Below, one piece after another: positions 1 through 6,544 of a stretch of 6,545 nt of DNA. Under the pieces are notes generated by a model. It was not told where the DNA came from and did not search any database. It was given only the letters and a program-made list of their open reading frames with translations. Every line of letters starts with the position of its first letter. Position 1 is the stretch's first letter. Both the position numbers and the translations under genes were made by a program. Source of the stretch: Acidobacteriota bacterium (GTDB lineage: Bacteria; Acidobacteriota; UBA890; WLXD01); the NCBI GenBank assembly GCA_022571615.1, contig JACZXM010000181.1:1-6545 (forward strand), given 5' to 3'.

Positions 1-9
1 AACCCTTCG

Positions 10-114
10 GGCAAGTGGGATTTACGGGCGACTGGCAGCGTCGCGACTCCTCCGCGATGTCGCCAGCATCGCCTCCTCCTCGCTCCTTGCCCTCACCCGT
101 AACTCCCACTTGCC
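10..114. repeat. Long imperfect inverted repeat with nested hairpin (REP/MITE-like)
   Basis: Two 19-base arms, 10-28 (GGCAAGTGGGATTTACGGG) and 96-114 (CCCGTAACTCCCACTTGCC), are reverse complements at 18 of 19 positions; the mismatch is 21 against 103. A second hairpin lies inside: CTGGC 32-36 pairs with GCCAG 62-66, and 39-45 (CGTCGCG) pairs with 53-59 (CGCGATG) with one G-T pair and a 7-base loop. The remaining interior, 67-95, is C/T-rich on the plus strand. No open frame is convincing here. It looks like a small palindromic repeat of the REP or MITE kind, or a strong structured terminator of a gene ending left of the window; no T-run follows the arm, which argues against a simple terminator. 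Other genomic copies would be needed to call it mobile. Confidence 0.7.
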
Positions 115-122
115 AGACCCAC

Positions 123-150
123 CACACTCCCACCACGGCCTCCTAGGGCC
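123..150 (+). repeat. 28-base repeat, copy 1
   Basis: This stretch matches 3110-3137 in the same orientation at 25 of 28 positions; the differences are 129/3116, 142/3129 and 144/3131. It contains the uninterrupted shared block CCACCACGGCCT and a small GGCC...GGCC palindrome. It sits 9 bases after the inverted repeat at 10-114 and about 100 bases before the peptidase start, so it may be the edge of that repeat element. Function unknown. Confidence 0.55.
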
Positions 151-247
151 CAATCGAGGGGAGCCACCATTGTGAAGGCATCGCAGCCCCAGGCGCAAAT
201 CGTTATGCTTTGGCAGCTATCGGAATCGCTCGACACAGGAGTTTCTC

Positions 248-2485
248 ATGCAACGTCGTCTTCCAGCGTTCCTTCTTCTGGCTCTGGCGGGCAGTCTCGC
301 AGGCGGCTCGTCGTCCAACGCCCTGCCGGTAGGAGCGCAGGCCGGGCGGATCACGCTCGAGTCCCTTTACAGCCCGGATTCAGACCGTCGCGTGAGCTAT
401 TCGGGCCCGACACCCTCTCGTCTCACCTGGGTCGACGACGAGCACTACGTACAGCGGCCATCGCGAGCCGACCAGGGCTGGCTGAGAGTCGATGCCGTGA
501 CCGGGGCGAGCACCGCCGCCTTCGATGCCGGTGGCGTACAGACGGCGCTGGCGTCGCTGCCTGGTTTGACCCAGGAGGATGTCGACGCGCTGGCGACGGC
601 GGCCGCAGGCGATCTGGCGCGTGGACGTGGCGCAACGGTGGTCAACCACGCCAACGATCTGTTCTTGATCATGGCGGCCGGCGAGGCCAAGCGCCTCACC
701 TTTGACGCCGCGCCCGAGGTGGGAGAAGAACTGTCACCGGATGGCAAGTTCGTTTCCTTCGTACGCGACTACAACCTGCACCTGATCGAGGTCGAATCCG
801 GCCGCGAGCGATCGCTCACCACCGACGGCGGACCGGAGCTCTTCTATGGTCGGCTGGACTGGGTCTACCAGGAGGAGGTCTACGGGCGCGGCAATTTCAA
901 GGGCTACTGGTGGAGCCCCGACTCCAGCGCCATCGCTTTCTTGAAGCTGGACGAGTCGCCGGTGAACGAGTTCACGGTCGTTGATCACATGCCGACGACG
1001 CTCGAAACCGAGGTCACCAAGTACCCCAAAGCCGGCGACCCGAACCCACGGGTATGGCTCGGCGTTATCAAGGCGGTCGGCGGCGAGACCGTTTGGATCG
1101 ACACCAAGCAATATGAGCCCATCGAGCATCTGATCGTGCGGGTCGGCTGGAATCCTGGCGGCGACCGGGTCGTTTACCAGGTACAGGATCGCGAGCAGCG
1201 CTGGCTTGATCTCAACATGGCCAACCCCGCAAACGGCAGTACAACGCGGCTGTTGCACGAGACCACACCAGCTTTCGTGCAGGTGCTGGGCGATCCGTAC
1301 TGGCTCAAGGACGGCAGCTTTCTATGGTTCTCGGAGCGCAGCGGCTACAAACACCTGTACCACTACTCGTTTGACGGCGCGAGCACACCGGGTATGAAAC
1401 AGCAGGTCACCGCTGGCGAGTGGGAAGCGCGAACGCTGCACGACGTGGATGAGGCAAACGACTGGGTCTATTTCTCCGGCACCGAGCGCAGCCCGATCGG
1501 CGGCGACGTTTACCGCGTGCGCCTGGACGGCACCGGGCTCGAGCGCCTGTCACAAACAGAGGGGACGCATCGGGCGAGCTTCAACCCGTCGGCTACCCAC
1601 TACATCGACACCTGGAGCGACGTCCACACACCGGCGCAGGTGCGGCTACACGCCGCCGATGGCACCGAGGTAAGGGTGATCGTCGCCAACCCGGTGCCCG
1701 AGCTAGCGGAGCTCGATCTGGGAAAGGTGCAGTTCCTGCAGGTACCGACGCGCGACGGCTTCATGATGGAGGCGATGATCATCCGGCCGCCGGATTTCGA
1801 TCCGAGCAAGAAGTACCCGGTGCTGCAGTACAACTACGGTGGCCCCCACGCCCCGTCGGTGCGCAACGCCTGGGGTGGAACCCGCTACCTCTGGCACCAG
1901 ATGCTGGCCCAGCACGGCTACATCATCTGGATCTGCGACAATCGATCGGCTTCCGGCAAGGGCATCAAGCCCACCTGGGAAGCATACCTGCAGCTGGGCG
2001 TGGTCGAGCTGCGCGACATCGAGGACGGGCTCGATTGGTTGGTGGCGCAGGGCTACGCCGACCCCGATCGACTCGGGATCTGGGGTTGGAGCTACGGCGG
2101 CTTCATGGCCTCGTACGCGCTCACGCACTCGACCAGGTTCCGCGCTGGGATTGCCGGCGCCCCGGTGACCGACTGGCGCTTGTACGACACCATCTACACC
2201 GAGCGCTACATGCGCATGCCGCAGAACAACCCCGAGGGCTACGACTCCACCTCGGTGGTCAAGGGCGCAGCCGGCCTGCACGGCAACCTGCTGATCCTGC
2301 ACGGCACCATGGACGACAATGTCCACATGCAGAATTCCATCCAGCTCATCTACGAGCTCCACAAGGCGGGCAAGGACAGCTTCGACTTCATGGTCTACCC
2401 GCGCTCCCGCCACGGGGTGCGGGAGCGCGAGCTGGTGTGGGCGCTGCAGAAGCGGATGACCAAATTCCTGCTGGAGAATCTCTGA
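248..2485 (+). CDS. Secreted prolyl dipeptidyl peptidase IV (S9B family)
   Basis: Serine exopeptidase of the prolyl oligopeptidase clan, expected to release Xaa-Pro (or Xaa-Ala) dipeptides from peptide N-termini in the periplasm or outside the cell. The protein has 745 residues, normal for bacterial DPP IV. Residues 1 to about 30 form a signal peptide with a run LLLALAG. A beta-propeller region follows to about residue 480 and contains DWVYQEEVYGR; its Glu209-Glu210 pair corresponds to the double Glu that anchors the substrate amino terminus in DPP IV. The alpha/beta-hydrolase domain carries the triad: Ser615 in GWSYGG, Asp689 in HGTMDDNVH and His722 in SRHG. The spacing matches human DPP4 (S630, D708, H740) closely. 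The ATG is chosen because AGGAG at 237-241 lies 6 bases upstream and the signal peptide starts there. It converges on pdxH with 42 bases between the stops. The propeller and triad are intact, so it should be active. Substrate preference beyond Pro is inferred from the family. Confidence 0.95.
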   Translation: MQRRLPAFLLLALAGSLAGGSSSNALPVGAQAGRITLESLYSPDSDRRVSYSGPTPSRLTWVDDEHYVQRPSRADQGWLRVDAVTGASTAAFDAGGVQTALASLPGLTQEDVDALATAAAGDLARGRGATVVNHANDLFLIMAAGEAKRLTFDAAPEVGEELSPDGKFVSFVRDYNLHLIEVESGRERSLTTDGGPELFYGRLDWVYQEEVYGRGNFKGYWWSPDSSAIAFLKLDESPVNEFTVVDHMPTTLETEVTKYPKAGDPNPRVWLGVIKAVGGETVWIDTKQYEPIEHLIVRVGWNPGGDRVVYQVQDREQRWLDLNMANPANGSTTRLLHETTPAFVQVLGDPYWLKDGSFLWFSERSGYKHLYHYSFDGASTPGMKQQVTAGEWEARTLHDVDEANDWVYFSGTERSPIGGDVYRVRLDGTGLERLSQTEGTHRASFNPSATHYIDTWSDVHTPAQVRLHAADGTEVRVIVANPVPELAELDLGKVQFLQVPTRDGFMMEAMIIRPPDFDPSKKYPVLQYNYGGPHAPSVRNAWGGTRYLWHQMLAQHGYIIWICDNRSASGKGIKPTWEAYLQLGVVELRDIEDGLDWLVAQGYADPDRLGIWGWSYGGFMASYALTHSTRFRAGIAGAPVTDWRLYDTIYTERYMRMPQNNPEGYDSTSVVKGAAGLHGNLLILHGTMDDNVHMQNSIQLIYELHKAGKDSFDFMVYPRSRHGVRERELVWALQKRMTKFLLENL

Positions 2486-2499
2486 ACCGGAGGGAACGC

Positions 2500-2529
2500 A
2501 GCAGGGGATGAGGTCGAGCACGTCCTGCT
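2500..2529. terminator. Weak stem-loop between convergent stops
   Basis: AGCAGG (2500-2505) pairs with CCTGCT (2524-2529) across an 18-base loop, between the stop of the peptidase gene and the stop of pdxH. The position suits a shared terminator for convergent genes, but the stem is only 6 bp and no T-run follows on either strand, so this is a tentative call. Confidence 0.2.
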
Positions 2530-3109
2530 AGGGATACAGCAGTCCATGCGTCCAGCCATCGTCTTGGCGCCGATAGACAATGCGGTCGTGTAGGCGGCCG
2601 AGGCGCGAGATCCAGAACTCGATGCGCTCGGGGGCCAGGCGGTAGCCGCCCCAGAACGGGGGGCGAGGTATCGGGCGGCCGAGGCGCTTGGCCTTTTCTT
2701 GTAGGTAGCGGCCGATGAGCTCACGGCGGCTGGGCAGTGGCTCGGACTGTTTCGATGCCCAGGCGCCGAGCTGGCTCTGGCGCTCGCGGGTGGCGAAGTA
2801 GGCGTCGGCCTCGGTGTCCTCGACCCGAGCAACGGGCCCCTCGACCCGTACCTGTACGTTGAGCGAGGGCCAGTAGAATGTGAGTGCCGCGTGGGGGTTG
2901 GCACCCAGCTGCACCCCCTTGCGACTCTCGAAGTTGGTGTAGAAGACAAAGCCGCTATCATCCACCACCTTGAGCAGCACCATCCGCGCCGTCGGCCTGC
3001 CTTCGGCGGAGCAGGTGGCGAGCATCATCGCCGTACCGCGCTGGGCCTCACCGGCCTTGCGAGCGCGTTCCAATAGCGCCCGGAACCGCGCGATCGGGTC
3101 TTCGTGCAT
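2528..3109 (-). CDS. pdxH: Pyridoxamine/pyridoxine 5'-phosphate oxidase
   Basis: FMN-dependent cytoplasmic oxidase that converts pyridoxine or pyridoxamine 5'-phosphate to pyridoxal 5'-phosphate with O2, the last step of PLP synthesis and salvage. With the ATG at 3109 the protein has 193 residues, at the short end of the usual range. Family signatures run in order: DPIARFRALLERA, the FMN-binding stretch GRPTARMVLLK, FYTNFESRKG, QVRVEG, RQSQLGAWASKQS, PRPPFWGGYRLAPERIEFW and RLHDR, ending at GLLYP. The frame also offers GTG one codon earlier (3110-3112). I prefer ATG because GGTGG (3117-3121) and GGAAG (3114-3118) lie 7 and 4 bases before it. The start region overlaps copy 2 of the 28-base repeat. 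The gene is apparently monocistronic and converges on the peptidase gene. No key segment is missing. Confidence 0.95.
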   Translation of the reverse strand: MHEDPIARFRALLERARKAGEAQRGTAMMLATCSAEGRPTARMVLLKVVDDSGFVFYTNFESRKGVQLGANPHAALTFYWPSLNVQVRVEGPVARVEDTEADAYFATRERQSQLGAWASKQSEPLPSRRELIGRYLQEKAKRLGRPIPRPPFWGGYRLAPERIEFWISRLGRLHDRIVYRRQDDGWTHGLLYP

Positions 3110-3137
3110 CACACTTCCACCACGGCCTGCCAGGGCC
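3110..3137 (+). repeat. 28-base repeat, copy 2, over the pdxH ribosome-binding region
   Basis: 25 of 28 bases match 123-150 in the same orientation. This copy lies directly against the pdxH ATG and supplies its Shine-Dalgarno-like GGTGGAAG on the minus strand. GGCC (3124-3127) and GGCC (3134-3137) form a short palindrome next to it. Shared ancestry with copy 1 is likely. Whether it is a regulatory site or the edge of a repeat family cannot be decided from two copies. Confidence 0.55.
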
Positions 3138-3321
3138 GGGAATCCGAAGTCGAACTAGATTGTCGGCGGCACTGTCCTCGGCGGGACGATACAAGGGCCA
3201 CCAGGAGCCCGCAAACAGAGATCCGGAACCGTTCACGGATCGAGCTGACGATGACCGCACGTTCGGTGTTCACCTGAAGTGAAACGCGCCGAGCACCCCA
3301 TTCTAAGCCGTTGAGCTAAAA

Positions 3322-3671
3322 CGACTTGTAGATTCACGCCCGAGACTACGAGAAAAAGTCGAAGTACTGCTTGTCTAGCGCCGGAGAATACGGTTTGATA
3401 GGCGGGTCCGGATAATTTCCCCGGCCAAACGGCGGAGATCCGGCGCCTGCTGAGGTCACGGTCACGACCCGTGAGCTGAGGCGGTTCAACCCGAACCGGG
3501 ACCGGGCTCGCAAGAGTTCGAGAAGGGTTCACGGAGGCAAGCGGGCAAACCGCAAGGTAGGTCTGCAAGCTTCCAAGGGGGCGAGTCTGCGGCCCATTCG
3601 TCAGAACAGGCCACAGAGTTGAATCGGAAGGGAAGGAAGCCCGCAAGGGTGGAAAGCTCATCCGGTTGAGT
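3322..3671 (+). ncRNA. Candidate structured RNA, possibly orphan HEARO/omega-RNA-like
   Basis: No convincing protein frame, but a dense series of stems reads along the plus strand. CGACTTGTAG (3322-3331) pairs with CTAC (3346-3349) and AAGTCG (3356-3361) around a bulge. GCGCCGGA (3378-3385) pairs perfectly with TCCGGCGC (3439-3446) and encloses GTTTG/CAAAC (3393-3397/3426-3430) and a further GC stem. TCACGG/CCGTGA lie at 3456-3461/3469-3474 and CGGTTC/GAACCG at 3482-3487/3493-3498. A 7-bp stem 3503-3509/3514-3520 is closed by GCAA. GGAGGC/GCTTCC (3533-3538/3569-3574) enclose ACC-GCAA-GGT or the alternative GCGG/CCGC. GCCC-GCAA-GGGT is at 3639-3650, then GCTCA/TGAGT at 3656-3671. Repeated GNRA tetraloops are typical of large bacterial RNAs. 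The order and the wording (GGTTCAACCC, AAGCCCGCAAGGGTGG) recall HEARO, the omega RNA of IscB/IsrB nucleases, which normally sits upstream of the nuclease gene; none is here. Group II intron debris is the main alternative. Strand and ends are inferred. Confidence 0.5.
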
Positions 3672-3692
3672 CGTCAGAAGCTCTGGGAACAG

Positions 3693-3756
3693 CCGCGACG
3701 GAGGGCGTTGGACCCCGCTTGGGAGGCCGTCGCGGAAATTGTCCGGGCATTTTTTT
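3693..3756 (+). terminator. Perfect 9-bp inverted repeat followed by a T-run
   Basis: CCGCGACGG (3693-3701) and CCGTCGCGG (3727-3735) are exact reverse complements around a 25-base loop. Seven T's follow at 3750-3756, 14 bases after the stem. As an intrinsic terminator the gap is too long to be ideal. The pair could instead be the right-end hairpin of a small insertion element that includes the structured RNA to its left. Confidence 0.4.
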
Positions 3757-4063
3757 GCTCAGAAAAGTCCTTTAGGCATCGGGAATTACCAAGCATGGCG
3801 GGCGATCACCCCGTCGGGGAGTGCCTGCCGCCCACACGGCCGGAGCGCTTCAGCACAACAATTAGGAGACGGCTGCAATGAGCAACCTTGCTCTGATCTC
3901 GACGCGGACGGCGGCCAGCAGGTCATCATCCTTGGCCGATCCGGTAGCCTGCTGCAACGCCAGTGTTGAGCCTCCTTAGAGATCGAGCTGGTCGGGCTGG
4001 CCCCGACGCCTCCGCGACGATCGCTCGATCCCCAGACCTCCCGCGAGAAGGCGAACGGTCTCA
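3757..4063. other. Gene-free spacer; nothing firmly supported
   Basis: This is about 300 bases between the T-run and the stop of the broken metallopeptidase gene. It holds only short frames. On the plus strand a 33-codon ORF (3878-3979) is preceded by AGGAG at 3864-3868. On the minus strand an open stretch of 37 codons (3865-3975) has reasonable GC at third positions but no ATG, GTG or well-spaced start. The two overlap, so at most one could be real. No RNA gene or terminator is clear. Confidence 0.4.
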
Positions 4064-4734
4064 CTAGAGGTCGATCGAGATCCTTCTGAGAGCCGCCAGG
4101 AGGGCCAGGCTGCAGCCATCGTCGATGCGGCTAGGCCTCGTCAGCGTCGCTGCCTTCTGGGTCATTCGCATCACGCCCTCATCGGCGTGCCGGTGATCGG
4201 GCGCCAGGGCGTGGATCACCTCATGGGCAATGACGCGTCCCAGCGCACGCCCGAGATCCCGGGCCTTCCGAATCTTCTCGAACGCGGCGATCTCCCGGAA
4301 CCCGAGCTGCTGCTTGATTCGGCGTGGGAACACCACTACGTGGCGTCGCGGTGGAGGCTCAGGGACCGTGATGCCAAGCGTACTTGCTTCGCGCCCCAGG
4401 CCTCCGGCAGGGTGCTCGTCAGGATCACCTGGATCTCGATGCGGCTCTCTGGGCGCGCATCCGACTCAAGCCACGGCGCCATGCCGTTCTGGACCGGCCC
4501 AGCAACCAGGGATACGCCGAACGACCCGAACAGCCGGACCATCTCCGCGACGGCGCCGTCGAGCGCGGCTTCCGAGACGCCGTAGCGGTCGTTGAGCTGC
4601 AGGCGGATGGCAGGTAGCGCGTCGGAACCTGATTGCGGAGATGAAGCGATGGCTTCGGGGACCGCCGATCCCACCAGGAGCCCTGCCAGGCTCACGCCGG
4701 CCAGGCGAGCTGTGTATTTCAACCTCGACCGCAC
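4064..4734 (-). pseudogene. Frameshifted exported HExxH metallopeptidase-like gene
   Basis: Two abutting minus-strand frames together make one protein. The first (4734 to 4336) starts at GTG behind a strong GAGGAGGAG and has a signal peptide (TARLAGVSLAGLLVGSAVP). The second (ending at 4064) carries the zinc motif HEVIHALAPDHRH, with His-Glu-x-x-His encoded around 4211-4225 and a further His as likely third ligand, then DEGVM. The first frame loses sense after LPEAWG and stops at TAG (4336-4338). The second frame read upstream of its GTG gives sensible sequence, STLGITVPEPPPRRHVVVFP. One extra G in the GGGG run (plus-strand CCCC, 4394-4397) joins them as AWGREASTLGITVP, giving about 223 residues. 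I infer a small secreted zinc peptidase or peptidase-like protein, possibly inactive by mutation. A base-calling error or programmed -1 slippage is also possible. It lies downstream of the TIMP-like gene on the same strand. Confidence 0.75.
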
Positions 4735-5081
4735 GGCTCCTCCTCCTCATCCGTGGGAAGCGTCTACACCCATGTGTTTGCCCGCCGATGCACCGCGGTT
4801 ACGCGATGCGGGCGGCTCCCTGTGGACGCGATCACGTCTGGATGTCCACAACTTCAGACGTCGGTGCGCAGTGCGGGGCACGCAGTGGACTCGCTTGCTA
4901 CACGTCTCCCCTCAACGCCTCGGAGAGACCGAACTCCTCACCCGCCACGCGTTGGGCGCGCCGGCGGAAGTAGACAGTTTCATCAAACTGATTCGGAACC
5001 GAGGAACGCTGCAGCTACTCGGCGCCAGGATCCTTGCCCCTGAAGGCTCTGAACTGCTCGCGGAGATCAACGGGCACTTGC
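4735..5081. other. Spacer between two minus-strand genes; TAG-interrupted frame
   Basis: This is a 347-base gap holding the leader of the metallopeptidase-like gene, including its strong ribosome-binding site (GAGGAGGAG on the minus strand, just upstream of 4734). On the minus strand, a GTG at 5077 just past the stop of the TIMP-like gene opens a frame of 20 codons to TAG (5015-5017). The same frame then runs 38 more codons with protein-like composition (DETVYFRRRAQRVAGEEFGL) to TAG at 4898-4900. A plus-strand frame across the same bases is judged a shadow. No terminator or promoter is clear. Confidence 0.4.
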
Positions 5082-5900
5082 TCAGGGATCCTCGTGCGGT
5101 GGCGCCGCCGCGCCGTCTTGATCCCCCGGCGGCAGCGGGTCGACGATGATGTTGCGCCAGATGCAGGCCGGGCCCACGGGGATGCGGAAGCGCCAGCGAT
5201 CGTTGGCGCCGATGTCGGGTCCGCTGAGACGAATCTCGTAGCGGCCGGGGCGTAGCTCGTCGAACTCGTACCAGCCCTCGGTGTCGCTGGTGAGCGTCTG
5301 GGCTGTGCCGTTGCCGGCCGTGGTGAGCTCTTGGATAGTGATTTCGACGCCCGGCATCGGGCCCCCGGGATCGAGCTGCTCATCCGCGCGCGTGCCGGGT
5401 TCGAGCGCTTGTCGGTCGCGATAGACCATTCCGTACAGCGAGACAATCTTGTCTGCGGTCTCCACCAGGCGTAGGTAGGTGAGGTCGGCCGCGGCCTGTT
5501 CGACGAGCGCAGTTCGGGAGCAGATACCGGTCTCCAGTCGTCCGTTCGTCGTCGACTGGCTAGCGTAGACGAGGTAGGTCTTGCCCTGTTCGAACTCGAA
5601 GCCGCAATCTCCACCGCCCGCGCCGGTTCCGACGACGACCTCTCGCTCGCCCTGCACCCCCTGCCAGCGTTCGCGCACGCGCAGCGTGGCCAGCTTGGCG
5701 ACGCGACGGCCATCACTCGTTTCCTCGCTTACGGTGCGGATGCGCGTGACCCGCCCGACAAATATCGCCGAGGTCTGCCACCAGACCTCGCAGGTGGGGC
5801 GCTTGGGCGACATGCAGGTGCAGGCGGCGGCGTCGGTCTCGGTCTGCAGACAGATCACCATCGCCAGAACGGTCAGCAGTAGAGCCGAGCTACGCTTCAT
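5082..5900 (-). CDS. Exported TIMP/NTR-like protein with C-terminal CnaB-like domain
   Basis: A 272-residue protein, function not established. Residues 1 to about 25 form a signal peptide (ALLLTVLAMVICLQ). The mature N-terminus begins ACTC (Cys27, Cys29), followed by Cys37, AIFVGRVTRI, and later Cys99 (GDCGFEF) and Cys127 (GICSRT). This Cys-x-Cys start with two distant partner cysteines and an 'FVGRV' strand is the pattern of bacterial proteins resembling tissue inhibitor of metalloproteinases and the netrin (NTR) fold. Residues about 184-230 (GVEITIQEL...GWYEFDELRPGRYEIRLSG) match a carboxypeptidase-regulatory or CnaB/SpaA-like beta-sandwich. The tail is Pro/Asp-rich. The ATG at 5898-5900 is supported by the signal peptide; CGGAG (5910-5914) is a weak ribosome-binding site 9 bases upstream. 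The broken metallopeptidase gene follows on the same strand. An inhibitor role is only an inference: many such bacterial proteins have no known target. It is divergent from the OmpH-like gene. Confidence 0.75.
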   Translation of the reverse strand: MKRSSALLLTVLAMVICLQTETDAAACTCMSPKRPTCEVWWQTSAIFVGRVTRIRTVSEETSDGRRVAKLATLRVRERWQGVQGEREVVVGTGAGGGDCGFEFEQGKTYLVYASQSTTNGRLETGICSRTALVEQAAADLTYLRLVETADKIVSLYGMVYRDRQALEPGTRADEQLDPGGPMPGVEITIQELTTAGNGTAQTLTSDTEGWYEFDELRPGRYEIRLSGPDIGANDRWRFRIPVGPACIWRNIIVDPLPPGDQDGAAAPPHEDP

Positions 5901-6157
5901 TCACGAAGACTCCGATGGGTGCACGGTAGGGGGACAAAGGTAGCCTACAAGATTACACGCGCCGGCAGCCCGACACCGCCTGCGGGCGGGTGACGTCCCA
6001 CGGCTTACTAGGGCGCCAAATGGTGATCGGGACGAGCGCACAACAGCTCGATCCGCTAATCTGAACCCATCAGGCAAGTGTCTTTGCCGGCCATTACGAA
6101 CATTCCGGGCCCCGCGCGGGGCCAGTACCGGCCCCGTGCCCAAGAGGTGAACAGACC
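5901..6157. promoter_or_regulatory. Divergent intergenic region with overlapping GC-rich hairpins in the ompH-like leader
   Basis: This is the region between two divergent starts. A hairpin CCGCC/GGCGG sits at 5976-5980/5985-5989. Just before the plus-strand gene, 6108-6123 is a perfect 16-base palindrome (GGCCCCGCGCGGGGCC). Its right half also pairs with 6130-6136, forming CGGGGCC-AGTACC-GGCCCCG at 6117-6136. The two structures exclude each other. The ribosome-binding site AGGTGA (6145-6150) lies 9 bases after the second one. Both promoters should lie here, but I cannot identify convincing -35/-10 boxes. Confidence 0.4.
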
Positions 6158-6544
6158 ATGAAGCTACGCAAAGGCCTTATTCAACTCGGCATCCTCGGGT
6201 TGGCACTAGTGGTCGGCGCCGCCATGCCGCTGGTAGCTCAGGACACGACCGTGCCGAAGATCGTTCTCGTCGACGGCGAAAGGGTGACGACGGAGACCGC
6301 GGTGGGCAAGCAGGTGCGCGATCGTATCCAGGCTGCGGTCGCCGACTGGGAGAGCCGGATCACCCAGTCCCAGGGGCAGTTGCAAGCGATGCTGCAGAAC
6401 CGGCAGACGCAGCAGCTGACCCTGAGTTCGGCGGCGCTCTCGCAGCTGGATCAGGAGTTGGCCGCATACGCCCCACTGCTGCCATTCGCATGCTGCAAAA
6501 TCACGGCGAGGTGTTTTCCGAAAGCAGGCATTCAAATCAGTTAA
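6158..6544 (+). CDS. OmpH/Skp-family periplasmic chaperone, aberrant C-terminus
   Basis: Skp/OmpH proteins are periplasmic holdases that carry outer-membrane proteins to the BAM complex. Residues 1-28 form a signal peptide ending AMPLVAQ. The mature start KIVLVDGERVTTETAVGKQV matches the conserved N-terminal strand of the family, and residues about 50-92 begin the long coiled-coil arm rich in Gln and Glu (LQAMLQNRQTQQL). The ATG is backed by AGGTGA at 6145-6150, 7 bases upstream. The protein stops at 128 residues, while family members are usually about 160-200. After QELAAYA the tail (PLLPFACCKITARCF) has three cysteines and no coiled-coil character, so the arm is cut short. The cause could be a frameshift near 6460-6475, an insertion, or a chimeric sequence end, since the window ends one base after the stop. 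The N-terminal identification is firm; the C-terminus is not. Confidence 0.7.
   Translation: MKLRKGLIQLGILGLALVVGAAMPLVAQDTTVPKIVLVDGERVTTETAVGKQVRDRIQAAVADWESRITQSQGQLQAMLQNRQTQQLTLSSAALSQLDQELAAYAPLLPFACCKITARCFPKAGIQIS

Noticed and set aside
172..705. 177-codon plus-strand ORF overlapping the peptidase start
   Set aside because: Shadow frame of the peptidase gene, with Arg/Gly-rich nonsense composition.
3296..3325. tRNA D-arm-like string on the minus strand (TTTAGCTCAACGGCTTAGAA)
   Set aside because: No acceptor stem, anticodon arm or T-arm (GTTCGA) at the required distances.
3233..3661. 142-codon minus-strand ORF across the structured region
   Set aside because: Low-complexity, Arg/Ser/Pro-rich composition without domain features; better explained as the antisense of a structured RNA.
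3731..3746. String CGCGGAAATTGTCCGGGC resembling the RNase P RNA motif GAGGAAAGTCCGGGC
   Set aside because: The other universal RNase P blocks are absent around it.
3865..3975. 37-codon minus-strand open stretch (KDDDLLAAVRVEIRARLL)
   Set aside because: Protein-like look and 75% GC at third positions, but no ATG or GTG start and only a distant TTG behind GGAGG; too short to call.
3878..3979. 33-codon plus-strand ORF with AGGAG 9 bases upstream
   Set aside because: Ser/Ala/Cys-rich with no recognisable feature; a Shine-Dalgarno-like string alone is not enough.
4592..5149. 185-codon plus-strand ORF
   Set aside because: Overlaps the starts and ends of two better-supported minus-strand genes, has no ribosome-binding site, and its composition is that of a shadow frame.
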